Shown here one piece after another: positions 6,853-16,404 of a stretch of DNA of 60,337 nt (position 1 is the first letter of the stretch; every line of letters starts with the position of its first letter). The notes under the pieces are model-generated. The model made no database searches. It saw nothing but the letters and a program-made list of their open reading frames with translations, and was not told the origin of the DNA. Source of the DNA: Terrimonas sp. GTDB taxonomy: Bacteria; Bacteroidota; Bacteroidia; Chitinophagales; Chitinophagaceae. The translations under genes and the position numbers were made by a program. The stretch is from NCBI RefSeq assembly GCF_003075435.1, contig NZ_QCZJ01000032.1, forward strand, positions 1-60,337, given 5' to 3'.

Positions 6853-9800
6853 TTAATTTTTCTGATCATACTTAAATGCCTTATTGGGATAAGGTGGTGG
6901 CGGTGGCACAGGCACCGGTTTCGCTTTAATAAGCTCCTGCAGATGCTTTACCGCATACTCCAGTTGTGCATCTTTTCCTTTATAAGTTTCAAACGGAAGA
7001 TTATCTACTTCAATATCCGGGATAACCCCTTCTCCTTCAATAAGCCACTGCCCTTCTGGTCCATATACACCAAACTCCGCGGCGGTAGCCACGCCATTAT
7101 CTACCAGCCGGTTACTGCCGGTAAGCCATATTTCTCCGCCCCAGGTGCGCATGCCCACCACTTTACCTAACCCCAGTCTACGGAAGCCTTCAGTTATTGC
7201 TTCCCCGTCAGATGCAGTTTGCTGATCGCACAAAATAACCATATGCCCACGGAAAGCATATTGCATATTCCATGTAGGTTTACCGGCACGCGCCTGCCAG
7301 TACATCCATGCCTTACGCATCAGCTTCTCCAATACCCAGCTATCTATATTGCCGCCATTATTATTGCGCACATCTATTATCAAACCGCTCCTGTCAAATA
7401 CAGGATAGAATTGTTTTACAAAATCATCCATATCATTACTCCCCATTGCTTTCAAATGAATATACCCGATATCATTATGGCTCATGCTATCCACCTTTCC
7501 ACGGTTGGTCAATTCCCATTCATTATACCGGAGCAGGTTATCTGTATACCATGCGCAGGGCTTAATAACTTCATTATAAGTTTTACCTGCTTTATCAACC
7601 AGTGTCAGCTTTACCGGGCGGTTTACTTTGTTCAGTAGTAAGGCCTGCACAGCCGCAACTTCTTTAACCGGAATATTATCAACTATGGTAATGATATCTC
7701 CTTCACGGATCTTAGACCCACGCATGGCAAGCGGAGAACGAAAATCAGGATAGTCAGGGTCTGTATTATAAATATGTACGATCTTTTCTCCTTCTGCCGT
7801 ACGCTCTGTATGTGCACCTAAAAAAGACATCGGCATCTGGTCGGGCGAATACCGTTTATCACCGCCCCCTACAAACGTATGTAATGCCGATAACTCACCG
7901 ACCATCTGGCTGATCAGGTCATCCAGTTCATAGCGATCCGTGATCCTTTCTACCAAAGGCTCATATTGTTTGCGTATCGCAAGCCAGTCAACGCCATGCA
8001 TTTTCCTGTCATAAAAATAATCTCGCATCAGCAGCCATGCATCATGAAATATCTGTTTCCAATCCTGCACCGGATCCAGCACATACGACCAGTTGTCTAA
8101 AGCAAGCTTTGATTTTTCGGCATCCACTTTTTGCCCGTTTGCATCCGCTATCGCCATTGAACGGTTCTGGTAAAAAAGCAATGCTTTATTTTTCTTTTGT
8201 GAAAGCACAATTGCACTTATACCTTTGGCAACCTCAACAGGCTCGTATTTTTTAGCAGCTTCAATTTTTAATGCCATTAATGCGGCTCCATCTCTTCCGC
8301 CTTCATTTCCTCTATCCAGCCAATACAAATAACCATCGGCTACCAGCAACGCATTATAGTTCCCGCTCTTAACCGGCACCTCGTACAATTCACCTGTAAC
8401 ACGATTCCAGTCTATTTCTGCCGGCTCTGCAGGTTTAACAGTCTTTGCTTTTTTATTTTTACCATCAGCTACTGTTTCTTTTTTTTCCATCCATAGCGAA
8501 TCACTCAGCCATGAGTCTTCCACCACAAAAGGAAATTTAGCAGCACTGTCGAGCGCCATTGCATACATATTAGTCGTTTCAGTATAATAAGGTTCAGGCT
8601 GGCGTGAGCCCCAGGGGCTGAACACTTTTGTTTTCAGGTTTCTGTCAGAGAGAAAATACAGCCATTTACCATCTTTGCTCCACGAAGGGCTATAACTATC
8701 GAGCCGGGTAGTGGTAATGGGGCGCATAGATTTTTTACGAATATCATATATGCATATCTGGCTGTTCTGATTGCTGATGCTGTGCTGGAACGTAAGGTAT
8801 TTGCTATCGGGCGACCATACAAGTTCCTGTATACCGCCATACGAACTATCATAGGTAAACTGAACATTGCCATTTGTCATATCTGCTATGCTCAGGGCCT
8901 CATTCTTATCTATAAAAGCTACCCATTTGGCATCCGGTGATACTGAAAAATTTTTGATCAGCGTTTTTGTATTGTGTGTTACCTGTTTTGCGCTGTCACT
9001 TCCGTCGGCAGATAATTTCCATATTTCAAATGATCCGCTTTTGTCGCTTAATACAGCAACGGTTTTGTCGTCAATAAAATGTATCTCACGGTGACGGATA
9101 CCGTCTTGTTTTGGTATTTCTACCCAGCGGTCGCTTTTAGCAGGCGAAACAAATACACGGCCACGGCTTATTAATGCCGCGTAATTACCGCCTGGCGATA
9201 AATCAGCATCACTGATAGTATTTGTCGGGTTTTTTATCCAGCGTGGTTTACGCTGATCAAAATCTGATTGTAATGTTATTGACAATAATTTTTCCTGGTT
9301 GGAAGCAATATCATACAACCATATATCAGCTCCTTTTTGATATACAATACGACCATTTTGTAATGAAGGCGTTTGCAGATCCCATCCTTTGGAAAAGGTT
9401 TGCTGCTTCAGATCTTTTCCGGAAGTATTCATGCTCCATAGGTTCATAGTGCCGTCTCTGTCGCTGAGAAAATATATACGCCCGTTAAAAAACATCGGGC
9501 TCGTACTGGTACCTTTAAAATCGCCGGTAAGATTAGCCGCCTCATGCTTACCATCAAATTTCCATACCTGCTCAATGAACCCGCCCTGGTAGCGTTTTGT
9601 TTTACTGCCCTGGTTGGGATAACGGGTAAAATATAAATTACCATCGCCATCATAAACCCCCAATGATGCCTGCCATAATGGAATTGGTTCGCGCTGCAAG
9701 CTTACCGGGTCAATAGTGAACAGTTGAGGCGTTTCTATCTGCGTGTAAAGATTACTCCTGAACAATATTTTTCCATTCTGCAAAAAACCGGAAGGGTATA

Positions 9801-10119
9801 CTGCGCTGCCATCATACGTGATGCGGCGGGGAATACCACCTTCCGCAGGCATTACATATAATTCTGATGGTCCTTCGTATTGCCCAACAAAAGCAATCTG
9901 CTTTCCATCAACAGAAAAACAAGGGACTGATTCCATACCGGCATGTGTTGTAAGCCTTGCTGTTTTGCCACTGCCGATATCATAAGTCCATAAATCACCT
10001 TCGGCAGTAAACACTACGGTATTTTGATAAATGGCAGGATAACGATAATATCCTTTTTGTTGAGCATGTGCAGCAACATTGCACAGCAATACCACGGCAA
10101 ACAGGAGGTAATTACGCAT
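6853..10119 (-). CDS. Tricorn-like S41 family serine protease, exported
   Basis: This 1088-residue protein has a Sec signal peptide (MRNYLLFAVVLLCNVAAHAQQ), so it is periplasmic. Residues about 20-520 hold WD40-like PD40 propeller repeats (for example FSVDGKQIAFVG, SVSPDAKWVAFID, WSKDGKWLYFLSDR). Then come the tricorn core domain (WKQIFHDAWLLMRDYFYD), a PDZ domain (GSKIREGDIITIVDNIPV) and the S41 catalytic domain. The nucleophile Ser lies in QTASDGEAITEG, and GMRTWGGEIW follows. The C-terminus ends in a proline run (PVPVPPPPPYP). Known relatives degrade oligopeptides or unfolded proteins. The length is usual for bacterial tricorn homologues. It stands alone on the minus strand and ends against the ssrA terminator. 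Confidence 0.93.
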   Translation of the reverse strand: MRNYLLFAVVLLCNVAAHAQQKGYYRYPAIYQNTVVFTAEGDLWTYDIGSGKTARLTTHAGMESVPCFSVDGKQIAFVGQYEGPSELYVMPAEGGIPRRITYDGSAVYPSGFLQNGKILFRSNLYTQIETPQLFTIDPVSLQREPIPLWQASLGVYDGDGNLYFTRYPNQGSKTKRYQGGFIEQVWKFDGKHEAANLTGDFKGTSTSPMFFNGRIYFLSDRDGTMNLWSMNTSGKDLKQQTFSKGWDLQTPSLQNGRIVYQKGADIWLYDIASNQEKLLSITLQSDFDQRKPRWIKNPTNTISDADLSPGGNYAALISRGRVFVSPAKSDRWVEIPKQDGIRHREIHFIDDKTVAVLSDKSGSFEIWKLSADGSDSAKQVTHNTKTLIKNFSVSPDAKWVAFIDKNEALSIADMTNGNVQFTYDSSYGGIQELVWSPDSKYLTFQHSISNQNSQICIYDIRKKSMRPITTTRLDSYSPSWSKDGKWLYFLSDRNLKTKVFSPWGSRQPEPYYTETTNMYAMALDSAAKFPFVVEDSWLSDSLWMEKKETVADGKNKKAKTVKPAEPAEIDWNRVTGELYEVPVKSGNYNALLVADGYLYWLDRGNEGGRDGAALMALKIEAAKKYEPVEVAKGISAIVLSQKKNKALLFYQNRSMAIADANGQKVDAEKSKLALDNWSYVLDPVQDWKQIFHDAWLLMRDYFYDRKMHGVDWLAIRKQYEPLVERITDRYELDDLISQMVGELSALHTFVGGGDKRYSPDQMPMSFLGAHTERTAEGEKIVHIYNTDPDYPDFRSPLAMRGSKIREGDIITIVDNIPVKEVAAVQALLLNKVNRPVKLTLVDKAGKTYNEVIKPCAWYTDNLLRYNEWELTNRGKVDSMSHNDIGYIHLKAMGSNDMDDFVKQFYPVFDRSGLIIDVRNNNGGNIDSWVLEKLMRKAWMYWQARAGKPTWNMQYAFRGHMVILCDQQTASDGEAITEGFRRLGLGKVVGMRTWGGEIWLTGSNRLVDNGVATAAEFGVYGPEGQWLIEGEGVIPDIEVDNLPFETYKGKDAQLEYAVKHLQELIKAKPVPVPPPPPYPNKAFKYDQKN

Positions 10120-10515
10120 AAAAACAGGTTTGTGTTTGAATAGAATAAAGTGATCATCTGGAAAAGGCTAATTCATTTTTATATGCGGCAAGGACACATT
10201 TCACTGATTGTAAATTTAATCAGTTATTTTTTATTTATACTATAAAGGGGGCTGTAGGGTGCATTCCTGTTTTTGTACATTTATTGTATATAATTAGAAC
10301 CCGGAATACTCTGATTGTGCGGAACTTGCAGGATATACTCTGTGATATTCAGCCATGATCTGCGTTATCAGTTGTTATGCTTCGCCTTTTTTGTGCAGCG
10401 ACAATTTGGAATGTACTCACACTCCTCTGCATGCATCTTGATAAAATATTCTATATTTAAACTACCTATCTTATCCTGCGGCAACTATTATTATTTACAG
10501 GCTCATAAAGCGAAT
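10120..10515. other. Divergent intergenic region
   Basis: This 396-base region separates two divergently transcribed genes. It holds an AT-rich palindrome at 10203-10224 (ACTGATT, eight bases, AATCAGT), which might be a protein-binding site. The reading frame of the downstream TPR gene is open back to 10315, but that part encodes a Cys-rich, unconvincing peptide and is probably not translated. No RNA gene is seen. Confidence 0.4.
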
Positions 10516-13209
10516 ATGAATAAGCTGTATAGCGTTTTGCTTTTTCTTCTGGTTGCATTATGTCATAATGGAAATGCACAAAAACTATATGGTTTTGTAT
10601 TTGAGCAAAACAGCGGCAATAAACCGGTAACAGGAGTGATTGTAAAGTCGATGCTGGCAAACCAAACATTAACTACAGACAATGGCAGCTATACTTTAAA
10701 CTTTCAAAATGGTAAACCCGGCCATAGTGCTGTGCTTATTATTGAAAAGGAAAAATGGGTTATTACTGAAAAATCGAAACTTGAGGTAAATCTTCCGCTC
10801 GATCCCTTCAATCATCCGCACAATATAATCATGTGCAGGGCAGATGTTTGGGCTAAACAAAACCAGGATAACAAAATATTGCTAAACAAATTACTTAAGG
10901 ATGCTTTGCAAAAACAAAAGGCAGCATTAAATAAGCAAAGCAGCGATTATCAAAAAACGATTGACTCCCTGGAGGAACAATATGTAAGATCGCAGAGAAA
11001 CCTGGGTGAAATAACAGAAGCCTTAAGCCGGGTAAACCTGGACGACGTATCGGAAACCGAGAAAGCCGCTTATGCGTATTTTACTGAAGGAAAAATAGAA
11101 GAAGCTATCCTGCTTCGTGAGACATTGCAAAGTGAAAAAAACCTGTTAATTGCCAACCAGCGATTAAAGGAATTAAAAAGCAAAACGCTTGTCAATGATT
11201 CGGCTTTGGCAAGTGTATACAATACAATCAACCTGCATCGAAGGAATCTAAAAGAGGAAATTACCCTTGCACAACTTCGTTTCGATTGGAAAACGGCTGA
11301 GAGGAAATTAAAATTCCTTGCTGAAAACGACAGCCTTAATTATGAGAACCTTTTCAGCTATGGTGATTTTTTATATAATCAAAATGATTTTGATAAAGCG
11401 GATATGATTTTCGAAAAATTAATATCCGTATTCACCACCCTTAACCAGGCAAATGCAAATGCCTTTGGACCCAACCTGGCTGACGCATTATATAAATCAG
11501 GTATCATTAAAAAAACAAAGCATCAATTCAGTAATGCTGAAAGATTAATACAGCAATCCTACAGCATCTATAATAATTTATATAAAAAGGATGTAAATAC
11601 ATTTATTCAGCCCTTCACTGAGATTGCTGTCGCCCTTGCAGATATTCACGGAAGATTACGCCTGTTTTCAAAAGCTGAAAATGAATACCGGCAGGCATTG
11701 GTCATTATTGATCAAATCAAATCTTCAAACAGGAATATTTATACTTTACTATTGGCAGAAATACAAAGCGGGCGGGCAGCTTTAAGCATGTATACCAATG
11801 ATTATTCAGCGGCAGAAAAATTATTTAAGGAAGCATTAAGCAAACGAAGAAGTCTTGATAGCATATATCCTTTATCGCAGGAACCTGATATTGCCGCAGT
11901 TCAAACAAAGCTGGCTGCTGTATATATTCAGCAGAAAAAATTTGATGCAGCGAAAGTATTGCTTACACACTCGCTGGAGGTATACAAAAAATTTCAACAA
12001 ACTTCCCCTTTGATATTTACTCCGTTGGCTGCAGAAGTACAAGCACTTTTAGGAGATGTATATACGGTAAGGGCAGACCTTGGCACTTATGCCGTAAACA
12101 AACCAGACAGTACTGCTGCCCATGATTACTTCAGTTCATCATTGCAATCATTCCGTATACTTGCCACTCAAACCCCGGAAGTATATGAACCGGCGCTTGC
12201 CAATACCTGCTACCATTTTGGTATATTCTTTAACGAGGCAGCAGAATCAGATTCTGCAGAAGCATTATACACGCAAGCCATCGGTTTATATGAAAAGCTT
12301 GCCAGTCAAACACCTGCCGCTTTTGATATACCATTGGCAAAAGCGCAGCAAAAGCTGGCGAAATTATACACGCTTCACAATAGTGAATCTGCAAAAATTT
12401 TATTAAGCAAATCACTTGCTATTTATAAAAAGTATGCCGCGGCAAAAGAAAATATGGAATTGCCAATAGCCGACATAATGTTTGATGTGGCAATTGTTAA
12501 CCGCTATGCCGGCACCGCATACTCAAAACAGGAAAAAGAACATTTGCTTAAGCAAAATTTGCAGGAGTTTAAAGAACTACTGCCTGTTTATAAGCGCCTG
12601 GATGATAAGTATCCCGGTGTATACAAAGAGGATATCGAATCAATTAAAACATTTATTTCAAGCACAGATAATGAATTAAAAAGAATTCAGCAACTGGATT
12701 CTTCAGTATACACTTCGGTAAGTGATTCAGATAGAGCAGTGCAGGAGTTGTCGGGTATGATGTATGATATTCAGACGGCTACTTCTCTTAGTAATAAACT
12801 TATGCTGCAACAATCGCTGGTTGCTAAGAAAAAGGCATATATAAAAGCAGGTAATTTTAGCGATATCATATCATTAGGACATGATTTAAACAGCTTATCT
12901 TGGTATTTATTATTCAGTAAGAAATATAAAGAGGCTGAAGAGGCGGCTACAGAAGCATTAAATCCTGCATTTAAAAAACCGGAAGGTTACGACAAAGAGA
13001 TTGAGTATGCAAAAGCAAACCTGGCGCACGCACTTTTGTTGCAAAACAAATTTGATGATGCAAAAAAAACATATTTATCATTAAAAGGCAGGAACTATAT
13101 AGATGGAACAAGTTATGTTAGCATGTGCATAGATGATATAGACCAATTGGAAAAGGCAGGAATAACACATAAAGATTTTGAAAAAATAAAAACTTTACTG
13201 GTAGAATAA
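10516..13209 (+). CDS. Exported tetratricopeptide-repeat protein with N-terminal CarboxypepD-reg-like domain
   Basis: The start at 10516 gives a clean Sec signal peptide (NKLYSVLLFLLVALCHNGNAQ); the frame is open upstream but lacks signal-like sequence. Residues about 21-95 resemble a carboxypeptidase regulatory-like (Ig-like) domain: YGFVFEQNSGNKPVTGVIVK and TTDNGSYTLNF. A charged coiled-coil-like part follows (about 110-215), and then many TPR or TPR-like helical repeats up to the end, with recurrent pairs such as FDKADMIFEKL, YSAAEKLFKEAL and FDAAKVLLTHSL. TPR arrays are protein-binding scaffolds. The gene sits 11 bases before a TIR-domain gene, so the two are almost surely co-transcribed and may act together at the inner membrane. 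Confidence 0.85.
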   Translation: MNKLYSVLLFLLVALCHNGNAQKLYGFVFEQNSGNKPVTGVIVKSMLANQTLTTDNGSYTLNFQNGKPGHSAVLIIEKEKWVITEKSKLEVNLPLDPFNHPHNIIMCRADVWAKQNQDNKILLNKLLKDALQKQKAALNKQSSDYQKTIDSLEEQYVRSQRNLGEITEALSRVNLDDVSETEKAAYAYFTEGKIEEAILLRETLQSEKNLLIANQRLKELKSKTLVNDSALASVYNTINLHRRNLKEEITLAQLRFDWKTAERKLKFLAENDSLNYENLFSYGDFLYNQNDFDKADMIFEKLISVFTTLNQANANAFGPNLADALYKSGIIKKTKHQFSNAERLIQQSYSIYNNLYKKDVNTFIQPFTEIAVALADIHGRLRLFSKAENEYRQALVIIDQIKSSNRNIYTLLLAEIQSGRAALSMYTNDYSAAEKLFKEALSKRRSLDSIYPLSQEPDIAAVQTKLAAVYIQQKKFDAAKVLLTHSLEVYKKFQQTSPLIFTPLAAEVQALLGDVYTVRADLGTYAVNKPDSTAAHDYFSSSLQSFRILATQTPEVYEPALANTCYHFGIFFNEAAESDSAEALYTQAIGLYEKLASQTPAAFDIPLAKAQQKLAKLYTLHNSESAKILLSKSLAIYKKYAAAKENMELPIADIMFDVAIVNRYAGTAYSKQEKEHLLKQNLQEFKELLPVYKRLDDKYPGVYKEDIESIKTFISSTDNELKRIQQLDSSVYTSVSDSDRAVQELSGMMYDIQTATSLSNKLMLQQSLVAKKKAYIKAGNFSDIISLGHDLNSLSWYLLFSKKYKEAEEAATEALNPAFKKPEGYDKEIEYAKANLAHALLLQNKFDDAKKTYLSLKGRNYIDGTSYVSMCIDDIDQLEKAGITHKDFEKIKTLLVE

Positions 13210-13220
13210 ACCTGGCACAA

Positions 13221-14291
13221 ATGGCAGAAGCGCAGGAAAAGCCGATAGATATTTTTATTTCGTTTAAAAGTGCTGATGTAGAGTTAGCAAAAACGCTGTA
13301 TGCTTACCTGCGCTCAAAAGGACTATCTGTTTTTCTGTCATCGGAAACTTTACCACAGTTAGGCAGCAGCGATTATCGAAAGGCTATTGATAAAGCTTTG
13401 GATGAATGCAGGCATATGATTGTAGTAAGCAGTAAGGTTGAATACCTCAATTCATCATGGGTTGAAGCAGAATGGGGATTTTATATAGGAGAAAAAAGAG
13501 CCGGAAGAAAGAAGGGAAACATTCTTACTGTTGTAACGGATGATATTGAAATCAAAGACCTGCCTGCAAGCCTTAGGTATTACCAGGTTATTTTCTACAA
13601 TAAAGAAAATTTCGATCAGATTGCCGCTTATACCGGTAAAGATTATGAAGACCCTCAGTATAAGCCTAAGCCTGTTAGCTTTTTCAAATCAAAAAAAATA
13701 TTGCCGGTTGTTTTAATATTGATTGCAGGAGCGGCCATATGGTATTATATCAATGAAAAGAATAAACCTTTTGATATTACTGTTTTTGCGGAGAAAGAAA
13801 AAGCACTACAATTAAACGCTGACTACCCGGCCTTTGAAAACGGACTGTTGAATTTATATATTGGTAACAAGGAAGATAACAGAACTATTTTAGCCAACCA
13901 GCCTGTTACGTTTCAACAAGTGCCGGCATCTTTTTTAAATCAAAAAGCCGCCGTAAAAATGAATTCTCCTTATTGGAAACTTACTGCAGATTCTATTATT
14001 ATCAGCAAGTTGCCAGTTCATTTATCGCTGATACCTAATGGAACATTGGCAACTATTTATGGGAATATTAAAGACGTACAGGGCCAACCTGTTGCAGATT
14101 GCTTAATAAGCGTTGATACAGACACAGTCATCAACGCCAGTGCAGCAGGACTGTTTAAAATAATATTACCTTACCACATGCAAAAGAGCCAGTACAAGAT
14201 AGTTGTAGGCAAAGAAAATTACCAATCCCAGCGACTGGATTATTTTCCCGGATCAGGAAACATAGATATCATTATGAAAAAAACGAAGTGA
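13221..14291 (+). CDS. Transmembrane TIR-domain protein with extracytoplasmic CarboxypepD-reg-like domain
   Basis: Residues about 8-130 form a TIR domain: the opening strand DIFISFKSAD, the box-2-like region VFLSSETLPQLGSS, and SSWVEAEWGFYIG, in which Glu84 lies four residues after Trp80. That spacing matches the catalytic Glu of NAD-cleaving TIR domains. A single membrane helix follows (ILPVVLILIAGAAIWYYI, about 160-177). The remaining 180 residues would face the periplasm and end in a beta-rich domain (YGNIKDVQGQPVADCLISVD) of the same general type as the N-terminus of the preceding protein. TIR domains act in signalling and antiphage defence by making or destroying nucleotide signals. The function here is unproven. 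The gene ends one base before the convergent gene at 14293. Confidence 0.88.
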   Translation: MAEAQEKPIDIFISFKSADVELAKTLYAYLRSKGLSVFLSSETLPQLGSSDYRKAIDKALDECRHMIVVSSKVEYLNSSWVEAEWGFYIGEKRAGRKKGNILTVVTDDIEIKDLPASLRYYQVIFYNKENFDQIAAYTGKDYEDPQYKPKPVSFFKSKKILPVVLILIAGAAIWYYINEKNKPFDITVFAEKEKALQLNADYPAFENGLLNLYIGNKEDNRTILANQPVTFQQVPASFLNQKAAVKMNSPYWKLTADSIIISKLPVHLSLIPNGTLATIYGNIKDVQGQPVADCLISVDTDTVINASAAGLFKIILPYHMQKSQYKIVVGKENYQSQRLDYFPGSGNIDIIMKKTK

Positions 14292-14292
14292 G

Positions 14293-14685
14293 CTACTTTG
14301 CTATTTCCCTGCTTATCATCTTCCTTTTAGCATAGAAATAATCAATCAGCAGTACAGCAATCAAAATAGCCAATCCAAAAAACTCTCTTGTATCTTCTAT
14401 CCAGGGAGTAGAAGCCTTCATGGTTCCGGCAATATTTTCTGCATTATGCTCCGTAGCCCAATCCCAAACACCATCTTTTTCAACAAACAGGTAAACAGCA
14501 TATACTGCGTACAATGCTATTCCCAATAAGTATAGCCTGGGATAATAACGACCTTTTGCAGCAAACCAGCAGAGTATTGCACCGTACATGTAAATAGGAA
14601 TCCATACATAAGGATCAGGATCGTTGTATTGCAATGCAGCAGAAAAAACGAAAAGCAGGCAAAAGATGATATTGAAGATTCTCAT
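14293..14685 (-). CDS. Small integral membrane protein, TMEM220-like family
   Basis: This 130-residue protein has about four hydrophobic helices: IFNIIFCLLFVFSAALQ, IPIYMYGAILCWFAA, LYLLGIALYAVYAVYLFV and FFGLAILIAVLLIDYF. The YNDPDPYVWIPIY motif after helix 1 and the W(I)EDTREFFGL motif before helix 4 match the TMEM220 family (a domain of unknown function) as I remember it. It is located in the inner membrane. It converges on the TIR gene. The region 14686-14935 upstream of it holds no convincing gene. Confidence 0.75.
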   Translation of the reverse strand: MRIFNIIFCLLFVFSAALQYNDPDPYVWIPIYMYGAILCWFAAKGRYYPRLYLLGIALYAVYAVYLFVEKDGVWDWATEHNAENIAGTMKASTPWIEDTREFFGLAILIAVLLIDYFYAKRKMISREIAK

Positions 14686-14935
14686 GATTGCAATTTATGT
14701 AAAGTTATGGTCGCATTTTATTTTTTCGCTGAACAAAAAAGTAAAGGATGCCACACCAAGACGCGGATAAAACTGATTTTCACAGAATATGATCCTTTAA
14801 ATTCCATGCAACCCATATACTCAGTGTTCTATTCCGGATACCGAACTAAAAAAGAGAGAAGAGAAACGCAAGATCGTTAAAGCTTTAACTCACTACTCAC
14901 GTTTCTATACCAATATCATCTGATTGACCTAACGC

Positions 14936-16312
14936 TTACCTGGTTCTGCCCCAACCGAACCAATCATTAAAATTGGCGTAAATAAGCAGGCTGAATAAAA
15001 TAACCATACCTACAATTTGCGCATACTCTAAAAATTTATCGCTGGGCTTTCTGCCGGAGATCATTTCAACCAAAGTAAACAATACATGTCCTCCATCTAA
15101 TGCAGGTATTGGCAGCAGGTTCATAAATGCCAACGCTAATGAAAAGAAGGCCGTGATATTCCAGAATCCTTCCCAATCCCAACCTGTATTAGGGAAAACA
15201 GAGCCCATTGCTTTAAATCCTCCCACACCTTTATATGCACCGGTTTTAGGAGATAAGATTAATTTAAACTGATCAATATAGTATTTCAGTTTTTTGCCGG
15301 CAAATTTTACACCTGCAGGAAATGACTCAAAAAATCCGTAATTAATTACGTTCAGTTTCAGTACTCCCAGGCTATCAAGATCAGTGATGGAGCCTGCCAA
15401 AACAAAACCAAGTTGCCCGTTATCATTTACCGGCGCCTGGAATCTAACAGTATCATTTCCTCTCAAAACACCCACTTCAATATTTTTTCCTTTATTATCG
15501 CCTAACATTGAGGAGAATTGATCAAAGAATTGTGCCGGGGTATTATTAACAGAAAGTATTTTATCACCTGGTTTTAATCCGGCTTTAAACGCATTACCTG
15601 TATCAGCCACAATTTTTGCTACAACAGGTATGCGCGGCTCAAGCAGGGTTATACGGCTCCTGCGCTTTTCAACCAATTGGCCTATAAGATCTACGGGCAA
15701 TGTTATTGCTTCCATTTTCCCGTCTCTTTCAACTTTCACTGTTCCACCCAGTATTAATTGAGGAACAATATCAGTATAATCATCAATGGTTCTATCTCCA
15801 ACAGCAAGTATCTTATCCCCGTTTTTGAATCCAAGCTCAAACATCAGACTATCAGAAAAAGCAAGCCCGTATTTCATAGAACTGACCGGCACTTTCTTTT
15901 CGCCCCATGTAAAAAGGATCATACTGTAGATTAGAAAAGCCAGCAACACATTCATGGTTACACCACCCACCATAATGATCAGCCTTTGCCATGCCGGTTT
16001 GCTTCTGAACTCCCAGGGTTTTGGTGGTTGTTTCATTTGTTCTTTGTCCATGCTTTCATCAACCATACCTGATATTTTTACATAGCCGCCCAATGGCAAC
16101 CAGCCAATACCGTATACAGTTTCACCTATTTTCTTTTTAAACAAAGAAAACCAGGGATCGAAGAAAAGATAGAATTTTTCAACCCTGCATTTAAACCATT
16201 TTGCAGTAATATAATGCCCGAATTCGTGAACAATTACCAATATAGACAGTGCTAATAGTAATTGTACTGCCTGTAAGCCCACCTGTGCCCAATTGATTGC
16301 TAATAATGTCAT
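14936..16312 (-). CDS. rseP: Site-2 intramembrane zinc metalloprotease (RIP, RseP family)
   Basis: RseP cleaves membrane anchors such as anti-sigma factors and remnant signal peptides within the inner membrane. The zinc site HEFGH is at residues 29-33 in the first membrane helix, and the third ligand motif LDGGH is at about 405-409. Two PDZ domains lie between them (FKNGDKILAVGDRTIDDY and FKAGLKPGDKILSVNNTP). The length of 458 is usual. It follows dxr by 92 bases on the same strand, a neighbourhood (dxr-rseP) seen widely in bacteria. Possible substrates in this window are the anti-sigma proteins at 3690 and 41627, but that is only a guess. A small hairpin (16326-16343) lies in its leader. Confidence 0.95.
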   Translation of the reverse strand: MTLLAINWAQVGLQAVQLLLALSILVIVHEFGHYITAKWFKCRVEKFYLFFDPWFSLFKKKIGETVYGIGWLPLGGYVKISGMVDESMDKEQMKQPPKPWEFRSKPAWQRLIIMVGGVTMNVLLAFLIYSMILFTWGEKKVPVSSMKYGLAFSDSLMFELGFKNGDKILAVGDRTIDDYTDIVPQLILGGTVKVERDGKMEAITLPVDLIGQLVEKRRSRITLLEPRIPVVAKIVADTGNAFKAGLKPGDKILSVNNTPAQFFDQFSSMLGDNKGKNIEVGVLRGNDTVRFQAPVNDNGQLGFVLAGSITDLDSLGVLKLNVINYGFFESFPAGVKFAGKKLKYYIDQFKLILSPKTGAYKGVGGFKAMGSVFPNTGWDWEGFWNITAFFSLALAFMNLLPIPALDGGHVLFTLVEMISGRKPSDKFLEYAQIVGMVILFSLLIYANFNDWFGWGRTR

Positions 16313-16404
16313 ATTAATTTAAATAGACCTGCTGTTACAGGTCGAGGTTGTAAATAAAAGTAAAAATCGATGATTAATTGTGTTAAATAGTATAAATATG
16401 CGTT

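Noticed and set aside
10203-10224. AT-rich palindrome as a terminator
   Set aside because: No gene ends there; both flanking genes diverge from it. It is left only as a possible protein-binding site.
10315-10515. N-terminal extension of the TPR protein to 10315
   Set aside because: The added 67 residues are Cys-rich and lack homology-like features, while ATG 10516 begins a clean signal peptide.
14629-14880. 83-codon open frame on the plus strand
   Set aside because: It overlaps the start of the TMEM220-like gene, has mixed composition with no domain, signal or promoter, and is probably chance.
16326-16343. GACCTG...CAGGTC hairpin upstream of rseP as a riboswitch
   Set aside because: A lone six-base-pair hairpin without other conserved structure; too little to support a regulatory RNA.
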